From Herbaspirillum sp. SJZ106 (lineage in GTDB: Bacteria; Pseudomonadota; Gammaproteobacteria; Burkholderiales; Burkholderiaceae_D), in the NCBI RefSeq assembly GCF_006715495.1, contig NZ_VFNI01000002.1, positions 930,001 through 994,000 of the forward strand: a stretch of DNA of 64,000 nt. The letters are read 5' to 3'. Positions 36,032 to 45,323 of the stretch are shown here, piece by piece (position 1 is the first letter of the stretch; each line of letters begins with the position of its first letter). The notes below the pieces were generated by a model. That model was given only the letters and a program-made list of their open reading frames with translations, was not told the origin of the DNA and made no database searches. A program made the position numbers and the translations under genes.

Positions 36032-37333
36032 ATGACTACCGCATACAACAGCGGACCGCTGGCGCACGCCGACGGCGCCGACGTTTACAAAAAAGCCTAC
36101 TGGCGGCTGCTGCCGCTGATCCTCGCCTGCTACCTGGTGGCCTACCTTGACCGCGTCAACGTCGGCTTCGCCAAGCTGCAGATGCTCGACGCGCTCAGGT
36201 TCGACGACGCCATCTACGGTTTTGGCTCCGGCATCTTCTTCATCGGCTACCTGATCTTCGAGGTGCCGAGCAACATGATCTTGCGCCGGGTCGGCGCACG
36301 CGTATGGATCGCCCGCATCATGGTCACCTGGGGCGTGATCTCGGCGGCGATGCTGTTTGTGCAGACGCCGATGCAGTTCTATGTCGCACGCTTCCTGCTG
36401 GGCGTGGCCGAGGCCGGCTTTGCGCCGGGCATCATGTACCTGCTGACCCTGTGGTTTCCGGCGCAGCGGCGCGGCCGCGCGATGGCGATCTACGTGATGG
36501 GGGCGCCGCTGGCGTTCATCGTCGGCGGCCCGCTGTCGGGATGGATCCTCGATGCGTTCAGTAATGTGCATCCGCTGCAGGCATGGCAATGGCTGTTCCT
36601 GGTGGAGGCGATTCCGGCGGTGGTGCTGGGAATTGTCGTGTTCTTTTTCATGCACGACGATTTCCGCAAGGTGTCGTGGCTGACGCCGGCCGAGAAGGCG
36701 CGGATGGAAGCCGACTTGCGTGCCGAGAACGCCGACAAGGTCGAGCACGGCAGCGTGCGCGAATTCCTGGCCAGCCGCCAGTTGTGGGTGTTCGTGCTGA
36801 TTTATTTCTGCCTGATCATGGGGCTGTACGCGGTCGGCTTCTGGATGCCTTCGCTGATCAAACGTGCCGGCGTGGCCGACCCGTTCCACATCGGCCTGTA
36901 TTCGGCCATCCCCAATATCGTCGCCGCCATCGCGCTGTATCTCTCGGGCCGCGGCGCCGACCTCAGCGGCAAGCGCCGGCTGTACTTCGCCTCCATGCTG
37001 ACGATCGGCGCCATCGGCCTGGCGCTGGCCATGATCATCGACGGCGGGCCGGTGGTGACGGTGGCGTGCCTGTCGCTGGCGGCGGCTGGCGTGTATTCCT
37101 GCATCAGCCTGTTCTGGGCGCTGCCGACCAGCATGTTCGTCGGCGCCTCGGTGGCGGCGGCGCTGGCTTTCGTCAATTCCTTCGGCAACATCGCCGGCTT
37201 CGTTTCGCCTTACCTGGTGGGCTGGCTCAACGTGTCGACCGGACGTACCGACATCGGCATGTACATCATCGGCGCGATCATGGTATTTGGCGCGGCGGTG
37301 ACCATGATGCTGCCCAGGCGGCTGGACAAGTAA
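36032..37333 (+). CDS. MFS transporter, ACS family
   Basis: 433-aa twelve-helix transporter. LILACYLVAYLDRVNVGFAK carries the ACS motif YxDRVN, FEVPSNMILRRVGARVWIAR the 2-3 loop, and RFLLGVAEAGFAPGIMYLLT helix 5. ACS members import organic anions such as galactonate, phthalate or tartrate. The start at 36032 has CAGGAGACAAACAAC before it; the ORF is open to 35912 but the extra residues are not membrane-like. It lies 150 bp after the class II aldolase on the same strand and is probably in that operon. A strong terminator follows at 37365-37389. Confidence 0.85.
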   Translation: MTTAYNSGPLAHADGADVYKKAYWRLLPLILACYLVAYLDRVNVGFAKLQMLDALRFDDAIYGFGSGIFFIGYLIFEVPSNMILRRVGARVWIARIMVTWGVISAAMLFVQTPMQFYVARFLLGVAEAGFAPGIMYLLTLWFPAQRRGRAMAIYVMGAPLAFIVGGPLSGWILDAFSNVHPLQAWQWLFLVEAIPAVVLGIVVFFFMHDDFRKVSWLTPAEKARMEADLRAENADKVEHGSVREFLASRQLWVFVLIYFCLIMGLYAVGFWMPSLIKRAGVADPFHIGLYSAIPNIVAAIALYLSGRGADLSGKRRLYFASMLTIGAIGLALAMIIDGGPVVTVACLSLAAAGVYSCISLFWALPTSMFVGASVAAALAFVNSFGNIAGFVSPYLVGWLNVSTGRTDIGMYIIGAIMVFGAAVTMMLPRRLDK

Positions 37334-37364
37334 CGGCGCAGGCATCGGACCATGCAAGTGTTTG

Positions 37365-37389
37365 GCCGCCTCTCGGGGCGGCTTTTTTT
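37365..37389 (+). terminator. terminator after ACS transporter
   Basis: Stem GCCGCC/GGCGGC (37365-37370 and 37377-37382) with a TCTCGG loop and seven T residues. It ends 18 bp before the end of the convergent LysR gene. Confidence 0.85.
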
Positions 37390-37407
37390 ATGCCCGCCCT
37401 GGCCGCC

Positions 37408-38319
37408 TCAACGGGTCCAGGGCGGTTCCTTGAATTTCTCGACCAGGTAATGGACGAAGGCGCGCACGCGGGGATGCACATGGCGTTCCTTGGCGTAGAC
37501 GGCGTAGATGGCAGTGTCGTCCTGGGCCTGGTATTCGGTGAGCAGCGGCACCAGTTTCTGGCGGCGGATGGCCGGCAGCGCGAAGTGTTCGGCCATGCGC
37601 GTCATGCCCACGCCGGCCAGCACCATTTCGACCGACGACATGCCGCTGGTGAACTGGAAGTTGCCCTTGATTTCCACGCTCATGCGCTGGCCGTCGACGA
37701 TGAAGGGCCAGTTGTTGAGGTGGTCCATCGGCGCTTCCCATTGCAGGCAGTTGTGTTGCCGCAGGTCGTCCGGCGTCCTGGGGGCGCCGTGGCGGGCGAT
37801 ATAGGCCGGGGCGGCCACGATGATGCGCTGCAGATGGCACAACTTGCGGGACAGCAGCATGGAATCCTGCAGGTGGCCCATGCGGATGGCGACATCGACG
37901 CCGCTGCCGATGATGTCGACCAGGTTGTCGGACAGCGACAGCCGCACCCGCACATTGGGATACAGCTCCATGAATTCTGGCAGCAGCGGCACGATCTGGT
38001 CCATCCCGAACGAGGTCGCGGCAGTGATGCGCAGGTCGCCCGAGGCCGAGGCGCCGGTGGAGGAGATCTGGCCTTCGGCCAGTTCGATGTCGCCGATGAT
38101 CCTGTTGCAGGAAGCGAGGAATATCTTGCCTTCCTCCGTCAGGTTGACGTGGCGGGTGGAGCGTCGCAACAGCGCCACGCCGAGTCGCTTTTCCAGGTTG
38201 TTCAACGTACGGCTGACGAAAGGCTGGCTGGCGCCCAGCGCATGCGAAGCGGCGGTGAATCTGCCATGGTCGGCCACGGCCTTGAAGACTTGCATCTCCA
38301 GCAAGCGTTCGTCTTTCAT
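37408..38319 (-). CDS. LysR-family regulator
   Basis: 303-aa LysR-type regulator. The winged helix is clear: LEMQVFKAVADHGRFTAASH, LGASQPFVSRTLNNLEKRLG, LLRRSTRHVNLTEEGKIFLA. The effector domain has DLRITAATSFGMDQIVPLLP and the C-terminal KERHVHPRVRAFVHYLVEKF, typical of the CrgA-like/DsdC-independent LysR subgroup that acts on nearby catabolic genes. The frame is open to 39156, but the start at 38319 (MKDERLLEMQVF) fits the family. It lies 152 bp after the acetolactate synthase-like gene on the same strand and convergent with the ACS transporter; either could be its target. Confidence 0.87.
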   Translation of the reverse strand: MKDERLLEMQVFKAVADHGRFTAASHALGASQPFVSRTLNNLEKRLGVALLRRSTRHVNLTEEGKIFLASCNRIIGDIELAEGQISSTGASASGDLRITAATSFGMDQIVPLLPEFMELYPNVRVRLSLSDNLVDIIGSGVDVAIRMGHLQDSMLLSRKLCHLQRIIVAAPAYIARHGAPRTPDDLRQHNCLQWEAPMDHLNNWPFIVDGQRMSVEIKGNFQFTSGMSSVEMVLAGVGMTRMAEHFALPAIRRQKLVPLLTEYQAQDDTAIYAVYAKERHVHPRVRAFVHYLVEKFKEPPWTR

Positions 38320-38471
38320 GGGAGTGTCTCTGTCTGGTCTTGGGGGCGCTTTTGTTTTTTTGCCCAGCGCTTGGGATGACAAGATCATACAGGAGAGCCG
38401 CGGCGGATCTTGAGGGATGTCCGCCGCTGCGCAAGGCGCAACATGGCGTAAGCCAATTCCTTGTATCTGGT

Positions 38472-40184
38472 TTACTTTGCCGTCCCTTCCTGCGCATCCA
38501 TCCGTTCCGCCAGCGCCGTCTTGCGCAATCCCGACAATGTCGCCCGCGGCGTCAGCATCTCCTGGTCGAGTACCAGCTCGATCAGGTAAGGCAATGAGGT
38601 GGAGCTGGCCGTGGCCAGCGCTTTTTCCAATGCCGGCGCGAATGCTTCGGTCTGGTGGATGGAGACCGCATCGACGCCGAAGGATTTGGCGTAAGCGACG
38701 AAATCGGGGTTGTTCAGGTCGGTGGCGATCACCCGGCCGGGGTAGTTCTTTTCCTGGTGCATGCGGATGGTGGCGTACATGCCGTTGTTGAATACCAGGA
38801 ACACGATGCCCAGGCGATGCCGCACGGCGGTGGCGAGTTCCTGGGATGTCATCAGGAAGCATCCGTCTCCGCCCAGGCACACCACCTGGCGTGCCGGGAA
38901 GCACAGCTTGGCCGCAATCGCCGCAGGCACGCCATAGCCCATGGCGCCGCTGGTCGGCGCGAGCTGGCTTCGGGGTTGCGAGAACTGGTAATAGCGATGC
39001 GCCCATGCGGTGTAGTTGCCGGCGCCGTTGGTGAGGATGGCATCCTGGTTGAGGATGCGCTGCATGTCCTTGACGGCCATGCCGGCGTCGAACTGCGTCG
39101 TGCGCGCAGGTGGTTCGATGTAGGCCAGGTAGTTGTCGCGAGCCTGCTTGTGCCACTCGCGCCAGGCTTCGCCGCCGGCGGGGGAAAGCTGCGCCGCTGC
39201 GCGGGCGAAGGCGTTGAGCGTTGCGGCGATCTTGACGTCGGTCTGGTAGACCCGGCCCAGTTCTTCCGGCGCGGGCATCACATGCACCAGTTTCTGGCGT
39301 GGGCGCGGGATGTCCAGCAGGGTGTAGCCGCTGGTGACCATTTCCCCCAGCCGCGAGCCGACCGAGATGAGCAGGTCGGCTTCACCGACCAGCCTGGCCA
39401 ACGCCGGATTGACGCCGATGCCGATTTCGCCGACATAGTTGGGATGGCGGTTGTCGAACAGGTCCTGGCGGCGGAACGAGGCCGCCACCGGCAGGTTCTG
39501 TTGCACGGCGAAACGCGCGATGTTGCGCAGGCCCTCCTGATCCCAGCCGGAGCCGCCCAGGATCATCAGCGGCTTCTTCGCCCCGCGCAGCAGCGCTTGC
39601 ATCCGTTCGAGCGCATCGGGATCGGGAAAGATCTGGGGGACGTCGGCACGGCCGATTTCCTTCGGGAAGGTGGATTCGGTCAGCATGTCTTCAGGCAGCG
39701 CCAGCACCACCGGCCCCGGCCGGCCCGACATGGCGACCGAGAATGCGCGCGAGACGTATTCTCCCACGCGCGAGACATCGTCGATCTGCGCCACCCATTT
39801 GGTGAATTGGCCGAACATGCGACGGTAGTCGATTTCCTGGAAGGCTTCACGCTCGATCATGTCGCGCCCGACCTGGCCGACGAAGAGCACCATCGGGGTC
39901 GAGTCCTGGAAGGCGGTATGCACGCCGATGCTGGCGTTGGTGGCGCCGGGGCCGCGCGTGACGAAGCAGATGCCGGGGCGGCCGGTGAGTTTGCCGTAGG
40001 CCTCGGCCATGAACGAAGCTGCGCCTTCATGGCGACAGGAGACCACGCGTACCGATTGCTGCTGGTCGTACAGGGCATTGAGGACATCGAGATAGCTTTC
40101 CCCTGGCACGCAAAAGGCGGTATCCGCATCTTGGGCCAGCAGGGCATCGACCAGGAGCTGGCCGCCGGTTTTGAGTTTTGACAT
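38472..40184 (-). CDS. thiamine diphosphate enzyme, acetolactate synthase large subunit-like
   Basis: 570-aa ThDP-dependent enzyme of the acetohydroxyacid synthase/benzoylformate decarboxylase superfamily. The catalytic Glu lies in VSCRHEGAASFMAEAYGKLT; FVTRGPGATNASIGVHTAFQ is typical of AHAS-like proteins; the ThDP/Mg motif is GGDGCFLMTSQELATAVRHR to VFNNGMYATIRMHQEKNYPG. No small-subunit gene is adjacent and the context is catabolic, so a biosynthetic IlvB role is unlikely; carboligase or 2-keto acid decarboxylase activity is more likely. Start at 40184 (MSKLKTGGQLL); the ORF continues 18 codons upstream without family features. Divergent neighbours: AraC regulator upstream on the same strand. 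Confidence 0.85.
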   Translation of the reverse strand: MSKLKTGGQLLVDALLAQDADTAFCVPGESYLDVLNALYDQQQSVRVVSCRHEGAASFMAEAYGKLTGRPGICFVTRGPGATNASIGVHTAFQDSTPMVLFVGQVGRDMIEREAFQEIDYRRMFGQFTKWVAQIDDVSRVGEYVSRAFSVAMSGRPGPVVLALPEDMLTESTFPKEIGRADVPQIFPDPDALERMQALLRGAKKPLMILGGSGWDQEGLRNIARFAVQQNLPVAASFRRQDLFDNRHPNYVGEIGIGVNPALARLVGEADLLISVGSRLGEMVTSGYTLLDIPRPRQKLVHVMPAPEELGRVYQTDVKIAATLNAFARAAAQLSPAGGEAWREWHKQARDNYLAYIEPPARTTQFDAGMAVKDMQRILNQDAILTNGAGNYTAWAHRYYQFSQPRSQLAPTSGAMGYGVPAAIAAKLCFPARQVVCLGGDGCFLMTSQELATAVRHRLGIVFLVFNNGMYATIRMHQEKNYPGRVIATDLNNPDFVAYAKSFGVDAVSIHQTEAFAPALEKALATASSTSLPYLIELVLDQEMLTPRATLSGLRKTALAERMDAQEGTAK

Positions 40185-40324
40185 GCTTGTCTCTTGTAGC
40201 CCGGCGCAATGCCGGATGTTGTTGGTGAACAGCTGCAAGCATAGGGCGCGCGCGCGGGGCGGCGTTAGGACTTATCTGCGGTTTTGCTGGACTTCTTGGC
40301 GGAAAGCGCAGCAGGGGCTGCGCT

Positions 40325-41218
40325 TCAGGCCAGCGGCGCCGAGAACTTTTTCTTGAACTCGCCCGGCGTCATCTGCACGTTCTTTTTGAAGAAGCGGCAG
40401 AAGTAGGCGAAATCGTCGAAGTTCAGGCGATAGGAAATCTCGGCGATGGAGAGTTCCGACTGCGCCAGCAGGCGCTTGGCCTCCATCAGGATACGCTCGT
40501 GGATGAGCTGGGTGGCGGTCTTGCCAGTAGTGGCCTTGACCGCCTCGTTGAGCTTGCGGTCGGTGACGAACAGGCGTTGCGCGTAGTCTTGCACGGAACC
40601 GAATTCGAGGTAGTGTTCCTCGATGAGCAGCTTGAAACGCTTGGTCAGGCTGTAGCTGCGCGGCAGCGCCGATTCGGCGCCATGCGGCCGGTGCAGGCGG
40701 CGCAGGCGCGTCAACAGGATCTGCAGGAAGGAGCGCACCACGTCGTAGCGCCAGCGCTGGTCGCCGGCGACTTCCTTTTCGATCTCCCTGAGCAGGGGAA
40801 ACAGATCTTCATGCTGGCCGGCGGTGAGGTACAGCACAGGATCGGTGTTGGCGATGTGGAAGAACGGGAAGTCGGCCAGTTCCTCGATGCGCGGAAAGAT
40901 CTGCAGGAAAAACTCGGGGCTGAAGTTGATCGCATAACCGCAAGCGTCGATGTCAGATGTCCAGCCGTGGATCTGACCGGGCGAGATGAAGAACACCGAA
41001 TGCGGGCGGATCGGGTAGTTGTCGAAGTCCAGCACATGGTTGCCGCGCGCCTCGGTCATCCACAGGATGTGGTAGTAGCTGTGGCGATGCAGGAACGGGC
41101 GCGGAATCTCGTTGCGGCCTTCCAGCTTGACCAGGTCGAATACGAATTCGGAGGCGATGCCGCCGAAGTCGGAAACTTCGAAGTTGGGCGTGTCGTCCGG
41201 GAAATTGATTGCTTTCAT
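40325..41218 (-). CDS. AraC-family transcription regulator
   Basis: 297-aa regulator with an N-terminal cupin sensor domain (PFLHRHSYYHILWMTEARGN, FFISPGQIHGW) and a C-terminal double helix-turn-helix (LEFGSVQDYAQRLFVTDRKL, AQSELSIAEISYRLNFDDFA, YFCRFFKKNVQMTPGEFKKK). The AraC signature near the C-terminus is complete. It is divergent from NIPSNAP-lldP-SDR (438 bp apart) and 140 bp upstream of the acetolactate synthase-like gene on the same strand, so it probably activates one or both. An 11-bp tandem repeat stands 35 bp upstream of its start. Confidence 0.9.
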   Translation of the reverse strand: MKAINFPDDTPNFEVSDFGGIASEFVFDLVKLEGRNEIPRPFLHRHSYYHILWMTEARGNHVLDFDNYPIRPHSVFFISPGQIHGWTSDIDACGYAINFSPEFFLQIFPRIEELADFPFFHIANTDPVLYLTAGQHEDLFPLLREIEKEVAGDQRWRYDVVRSFLQILLTRLRRLHRPHGAESALPRSYSLTKRFKLLIEEHYLEFGSVQDYAQRLFVTDRKLNEAVKATTGKTATQLIHERILMEAKRLLAQSELSIAEISYRLNFDDFAYFCRFFKKNVQMTPGEFKKKFSAPLA

Positions 41219-41656
41219 CGTCTTGCGCGCCCGCGCCGTGGCGGCCGTCCTTGTCTTGTCACTGTCTTGTCACTCAGCCTCGGAGCATGCTTTTCTCATG
41301 GCGAGGCGCTGTGTGCATGTGTTTTTCGCGCATATCGTTTTCATGCTTTTTCAAGCATATACAGCCCACCGTCAAAAGGGAAGCCGCGTCCGCCTTGCGT
41401 GTTGCGGCGCATCTGCGATTCGGCGGAAAAATCCAATAGAAGCGGAATTAAGTCCTACCGTGCCGGGTTTGCCGCTGGTTAGCATCTGACCCACGCTGAT
41501 CCAATAGCCAGAAAAGCCGGTGGCGCGGCTGACGATGCCATATGCGCATGGCACGTCGGTTCCCTGCGCGCCCCCGGATTCAATCCGTGCAAGTCGATGA
41601 CGAACGCATGCCCTGCATTCGCGGGATGCGCTCGCCCTGAAAAAAGGAAATGAGAA
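41219..41656. promoter_or_regulatory. divergent AraC/NIPSNAP control region
   Basis: A 438-bp gap without a convincing gene. It holds a direct tandem repeat, GTCTTGTCACT at 41253-41263 and again at 41264-41274, which is the half-site arrangement AraC-family proteins use; and a small hairpin ATGCTT-TTTC-AAGCAT at 41343-41358. Promoters were not assigned. The right part up to 41635 shows nothing else I can name; AAAGGAAA before 41657 is the ribosome site of the NIPSNAP gene. Confidence 0.55.
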
Positions 41657-41983
41657 ATGTTGCTTGATGTTCGTACTTATACCGCCCGTCCGGGCACGCT
41701 GAAAAAACATCTGGAACTGTATGAGAAGAACGGTTTCGATATCCAGCGCCGCCACTTGGGCGAGCCGCTGGCTTACCTGGTGGCCGAGTCGGGGCGCTTG
41801 AACAGCTATACGCATATCTGGGTGTACCGAGATGCGGCCGACCGCCAGGCGCGGCGCGACAGGCTGCAGTCCGATCCGGAATGGGCGGCCTACCTGAAGA
41901 TGTCGGCCGAGGCGGGTTATCTGGTTTCGCAGGAAAACCAGCTGATGACGCCGGCCAGTTTCGCACCGCTCAAGCATCCCTGA
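41657..41983 (+). CDS. NIPSNAP family protein
   Basis: 108-aa ferredoxin-like alpha/beta-barrel protein. MLLDVRTYTARPGTLKKHLE, AYLVAESGRLNSYTHIWVYR and RDRLQSDPEWAAYLKMS are typical of NIPSNAP proteins, which often accompany catabolic genes in Burkholderiales; the biochemical role is unknown. AAAGGAAA lies about 10 bases before the ATG. It is 166 bp upstream of the lactate-permease-like gene on the same strand, probably the first gene of that operon. Confidence 0.87.
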   Translation: MLLDVRTYTARPGTLKKHLELYEKNGFDIQRRHLGEPLAYLVAESGRLNSYTHIWVYRDAADRQARRDRLQSDPEWAAYLKMSAEAGYLVSQENQLMTPASFAPLKHP

Positions 41984-42149
41984 TGCGTTCCTGAGCATCC
42001 CTGAGAAAACGATCCACCTATTTGAACGCCTGCCGCGCCGGTGCGCCTTGTTGACGCCGCACGGGCAAGCGCAGCCGATACCGATCGCAAGACGGCCATG
42101 AGAAGCCGTTGTCTGGGCGCTTAAAAATCATATCCATTGGAGGAGACCC

Positions 42150-43763
42150 ATGTTTCAACAAATCTACGATCCGGTGAACGGATCGCTGTTCGCGTCGGCC
42201 CTGTTTGCCATGCTGCCGCTATTGTCGATGTTCGTGATGCTGGGCTGGCTACGCATTTCTCCGCACTTGTCGGCGGCGATTTCGTTGCTCATTTGCGGGC
42301 TGGTTGCGGGGGTGGTGTACCGCATGCCGCTGGAGGTGGTATTCAATGTCGGCGCGTATGGCGCGGTGTTTTCCGTGCTGACGGTGTTGTGGATCATCGT
42401 CAACGCGATCTGGCTGTATAACCTCACCGTGAAATCGGGCCACTTCGCAGTGCTGCGCGACAGCTTTGCGCTGATCAGCGACGACCCGCGCATCCAGGCT
42501 ATCCTGATCGCGTTCAGCTTCGGCGCGCTGATCGAGGCGCTGGCTGGCGCCGGCACGCCGGTGGCGATCGCCGGCGCGATGCTGGTGGCGATCGGCTTGC
42601 ATCCGCTGAAGGCGGCCGTGATCGCTCTGGTGGCCGATACCGCGCCGGTGGCCTTCGGCGCCCTGGCGGTGCCGATCACCACGCTGGCGCAGGTGACGGG
42701 CATCCCATTTGAAGAGCTGGGCCGTCATGTGGGCCACCAGACGCCGGTGGTGGCCGCTTTCGTACCGCTGGTGCTGATCTGGATCATGGACGGCAAGCGC
42801 GGCTTGAGCCAGACCTGGATCGCGGCCGTTACCGCAGGATTTTCCTTTGGCATTGCGCAGTGGGCCAGTGCGAGTTTCTTCTCGGTGGTGCTGGCCGATG
42901 TGGTGGGGGCGCTGGCCTCGGCCGCGGCGGTGGTGGTGCTGCTGAAATTCTGGCGTCCGGTGAAGCTGCCGGCCGGCGCCTTCCAGAACGACGTGACCAG
43001 GAATGCCGGCAATCTTGCCGCCGGCCATTCGCGCAAGCAGATGCTGCTGGCCTATGCGCCCTATGCGCTGATCATCGCGATCTTCACCATGGTGCAGTTC
43101 GGCGTGGTGCAGAAATGGCTGAGCCTGGGTACCTTCAAGTTCGCCTGGCCGGGGCTGGCCATCAGCGCGCAGGATGGCAAGGCGGTGGGTACGATGTTTA
43201 CGCTCAATACCTTGTCGGCTGCTGGTTCGCTATTGCTGCTGGCCGGCGCCATCACGGCGATGATGCTCAAGGTGTCGGCGTCGCAGGCGCTGGAGACTTA
43301 CGGCAAGACCCTGGTGCAGATGCGTTGGGCAGTGCCCACGGTGCTGTGCGTGATGGCGCTGGCGTTTATCATGAATTACTCCGGCCAGACAGGCACCCTG
43401 GGGCGTTGGCTGGCCGGCACCGGATCGGCTTTCGCCTTCCTGTCGCCGGTGATCGGCTGGATCGGCGTGGCGGTGACGGGATCGGATAATTCCGCCAATG
43501 CCCTGTTCGGCGCGCTGCAGGTGGCGGCGGCGCATGAGACCGGATTGTCGCCGGCGCTGCTGGCTGCGGCCAATGCCTCGGGCGGCGTGCTGGGCAAGAT
43601 GATTTCGCCGCAGAGCTTGGCCGTGGGCGCGGCGGCAGTCGGCATTATCGGGCAGGAAGGCTTGATCTTCCGCAAGGTGATCGGCTGGAGCCTGTCGCTG
43701 CTGCTGGTGATGGCGGTGTTGGTTTATCTGCAATCCACGTCGGTGCTGTCGTGGATGCTGTGA
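42150..43763 (+). CDS. L-lactate permease family transporter (LldP-like)
   Basis: 537-aa integral membrane protein of the lactate permease family with about 13 helices. FGALIEALAGAGTPVAIAGA is the family-specific motif, with DTAPVAFGALAVPITTLAQV and GVAVTGSDNSANALFGALQV further on, all matching LldP/GlcA, which take up L-lactate, D-lactate or glycolate with protons. TTGGAGGAGACCC precedes the ATG. It lies between NIPSNAP and an SDR gene. A 2-hydroxy acid substrate fits both the downstream dehydrogenase and the acetolactate synthase-like enzyme that would use a 2-keto acid. Confidence 0.9.
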   Translation: MFQQIYDPVNGSLFASALFAMLPLLSMFVMLGWLRISPHLSAAISLLICGLVAGVVYRMPLEVVFNVGAYGAVFSVLTVLWIIVNAIWLYNLTVKSGHFAVLRDSFALISDDPRIQAILIAFSFGALIEALAGAGTPVAIAGAMLVAIGLHPLKAAVIALVADTAPVAFGALAVPITTLAQVTGIPFEELGRHVGHQTPVVAAFVPLVLIWIMDGKRGLSQTWIAAVTAGFSFGIAQWASASFFSVVLADVVGALASAAAVVVLLKFWRPVKLPAGAFQNDVTRNAGNLAAGHSRKQMLLAYAPYALIIAIFTMVQFGVVQKWLSLGTFKFAWPGLAISAQDGKAVGTMFTLNTLSAAGSLLLLAGAITAMMLKVSASQALETYGKTLVQMRWAVPTVLCVMALAFIMNYSGQTGTLGRWLAGTGSAFAFLSPVIGWIGVAVTGSDNSANALFGALQVAAAHETGLSPALLAAANASGGVLGKMISPQSLAVGAAAVGIIGQEGLIFRKVIGWSLSLLLVMAVLVYLQSTSVLSWML

Positions 43764-43858
43764 ACGGGATCACGCAATAATCGCAGTTGATGTTTAACCG
43801 AAGCGGCCGATGCCGGCAAACGTTGGCGCACCGGCCGCTTCATCGATGGGAGCAATTC

Positions 43859-44671
43859 ATGCAGGACTACAAGAAACTGTTCGACCTCGGCGGCAAGTCG
43901 GCGGTGGTAATCGGCGCCGCTTCGGGGATCGGCCGCGCTTCGGCTGAAGCCATCGCCAGCCTGGGCGCGCGCGTGATATGCGCTGATGCCGACCTGGCCG
44001 GCGCACAAAGCGCGGTGGCTGATATCGTCGCCATCGGCGGCCAGGCCGAAGCCTGGCAAATCAACGCGGTCGATGGCGCCGAGATCGAGGCGCTGGCGCA
44101 GCACGCGCTCAAGGCAGCCGGCAAGATCGACATCGCGGTCAGCACGCCGGCGCTGAACATTCGCAAGCTCATCGTCGATTACACCGAGGAGGAGTACGAC
44201 CGAGTGATGAACCTGAACATGAAGGGCGCGTTCAATTTCTTCCGCAGCTTCGGCCGCCCGATGATGAAGCAGGGTTTCGGCAGCATCGTCGCTTGCTCGT
44301 CGATGCGTGCGGTGACCATCGAGCCGGGCCTGGGCGTGTATGCCGCGTCCAAGGCCGGGATCGCCCAACTGGTGAAAGCCTTCGCCGCCGAGATGGGGCC
44401 GTATAACGTGCGCGTGAACGCCGTCATGCCGAGCATCATCGAAACGCGCCTGACCGCGCCGCTGAAGGAACGTGCGGACATCTTCAGGACTTATGCCGGC
44501 CATACCGTATTGAACCGCTGGGGCCAGCCTTCCGAAGTCGGTTCGGCAGTGGCTTTCCTGGCATCGGATGCAGCCAGCTACATCTCGGGGAGTTCACTGT
44601 CGGTGGATGGCGGCTGGACCGCGATCGATGGCCCGCCGACGGGGTTGACCTCGACCCGGCCGTCGGAGTAA
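43859..44671 (+). CDS. short-chain dehydrogenase/reductase
   Basis: 270-aa SDR. VVIGAASGIGRASAEAIASL is the NAD(P)-binding TGxxxGIG-type loop (with IGAA for the usual TGA), the catalytic Ser lies in SIVACSSMRAV and YAASKAGIAQLVKAFA carries the Tyr-x3-Lys. Asp near residue 42 in CADADLAGA suggests NAD preference. VNAVMPSIIETRLTAPL, with PS for the usual PG, is a small oddity. GGGAGC precedes the ATG at 43859; the frame is open to 43787 without support. Last gene of the NIPSNAP-lldP-SDR group; probably oxidises a hydroxy acid or polyol imported by the permease. Confidence 0.85.
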   Translation: MQDYKKLFDLGGKSAVVIGAASGIGRASAEAIASLGARVICADADLAGAQSAVADIVAIGGQAEAWQINAVDGAEIEALAQHALKAAGKIDIAVSTPALNIRKLIVDYTEEEYDRVMNLNMKGAFNFFRSFGRPMMKQGFGSIVACSSMRAVTIEPGLGVYAASKAGIAQLVKAFAAEMGPYNVRVNAVMPSIIETRLTAPLKERADIFRTYAGHTVLNRWGQPSEVGSAVAFLASDAASYISGSSLSVDGGWTAIDGPPTGLTSTRPSE

Positions 44672-44690
44672 GCGCGTTTCCGGCAGGCGT

Positions 44691-44722
44691 AAAAAAGCCA
44701 CGCGATCAAGCGTGGCTTTTTT
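44691..44722. terminator. bidirectional terminator between SDR and sodB
   Basis: Perfect 13-bp inverted repeat (44691-44703, 44710-44722; AAAAAAGCCACGC and complement) with a 6-base loop and A/T tails on both sides. It ends both the SDR operon and convergent sodB. Confidence 0.87.
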
Positions 44723-44744
44723 GTGCCTGGAAAGGCGGCGCCGG

Positions 44745-45323
44745 TTACGCGAAGTTCTTGGCGACGAAGTCCCAGTTGATGATGCCCCAGAACGCTTCCA
44801 CGTACTTGGCGCGGGCGTTGCGGTAGTCGATGTAGTAGGCGTGTTCCCACACGTCCACGGTCAGCAGTGCTTTGCTGTCGGTGGTCAGCGGGGTGCCGGC
44901 GCCGGTGGTGTTGACGATGTCCAGCGAACCGTCGGCCTTCTTGACCAGCCAGGTCCAGCCGGAACCGAAGTTGGCCAGGCCTTGCTTGGTGAACTCGGCC
45001 TTGAAGGCGTCGAACGAACCCCACTTGGCGTTGATGGCGTCAGCCAGCGCGCCGCTCGGAGCGCCTTGGCCCTTCGGGGTCAGGCCGTTCCAGTAGAAGG
45101 TGTGGTTCCAGATCTGGGCCGCGTTGTTGAAGATGCCGCCGGAGGACTTCTTGATGATGTCTTCCAGGGACAGGTTTTCGAATTCGGTGCCCGGAATCAG
45201 GTTGTTCAGGTTGGTCACATAGGTCTGGTGGTGCTTGCCATAGTGGTATTCCAGGGTCTCTTTGGAGATCGTGGGCGCCAGCGCGTCCAGGGCGTAAGGC
45301 AGTGCCGGAAGGGTATGTGCCAT
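44745..45323 (-). CDS. sodB: superoxide dismutase [Fe]
   Basis: 192-aa iron superoxide dismutase, converts superoxide to H2O2 and O2 in the cytoplasm. Metal ligands are visible as His in [11 protein letters not shown], His in [14 protein letters not shown], and Asp/His in [16 protein letters not shown]. The Gln in [11 protein letters not shown] and the absence of the Mn-type GG-H motif indicate the Fe form. The start at 45323 ([15 protein letters not shown]) has AAAGGATT upstream; the ORF extends to 45422 but without family residues. A Fur-like box is about 140 bp upstream. Confidence 0.96.
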   Translation of the reverse strand: MAHTLPALPYALDALAPTISKETLEYHYGKHHQTYVTNLNNLIPGTEFENLSLEDIIKKSSGGIFNNAAQIWNHTFYWNGLTPKGQGAPSGALADAINAKWGSFDAFKAEFTKQGLANFGSGWTWLVKKADGSLDIVNTTGAGTPLTTDSKALLTVDVWEHAYYIDYRNARAKYVEAFWGIINWDFVAKNFA

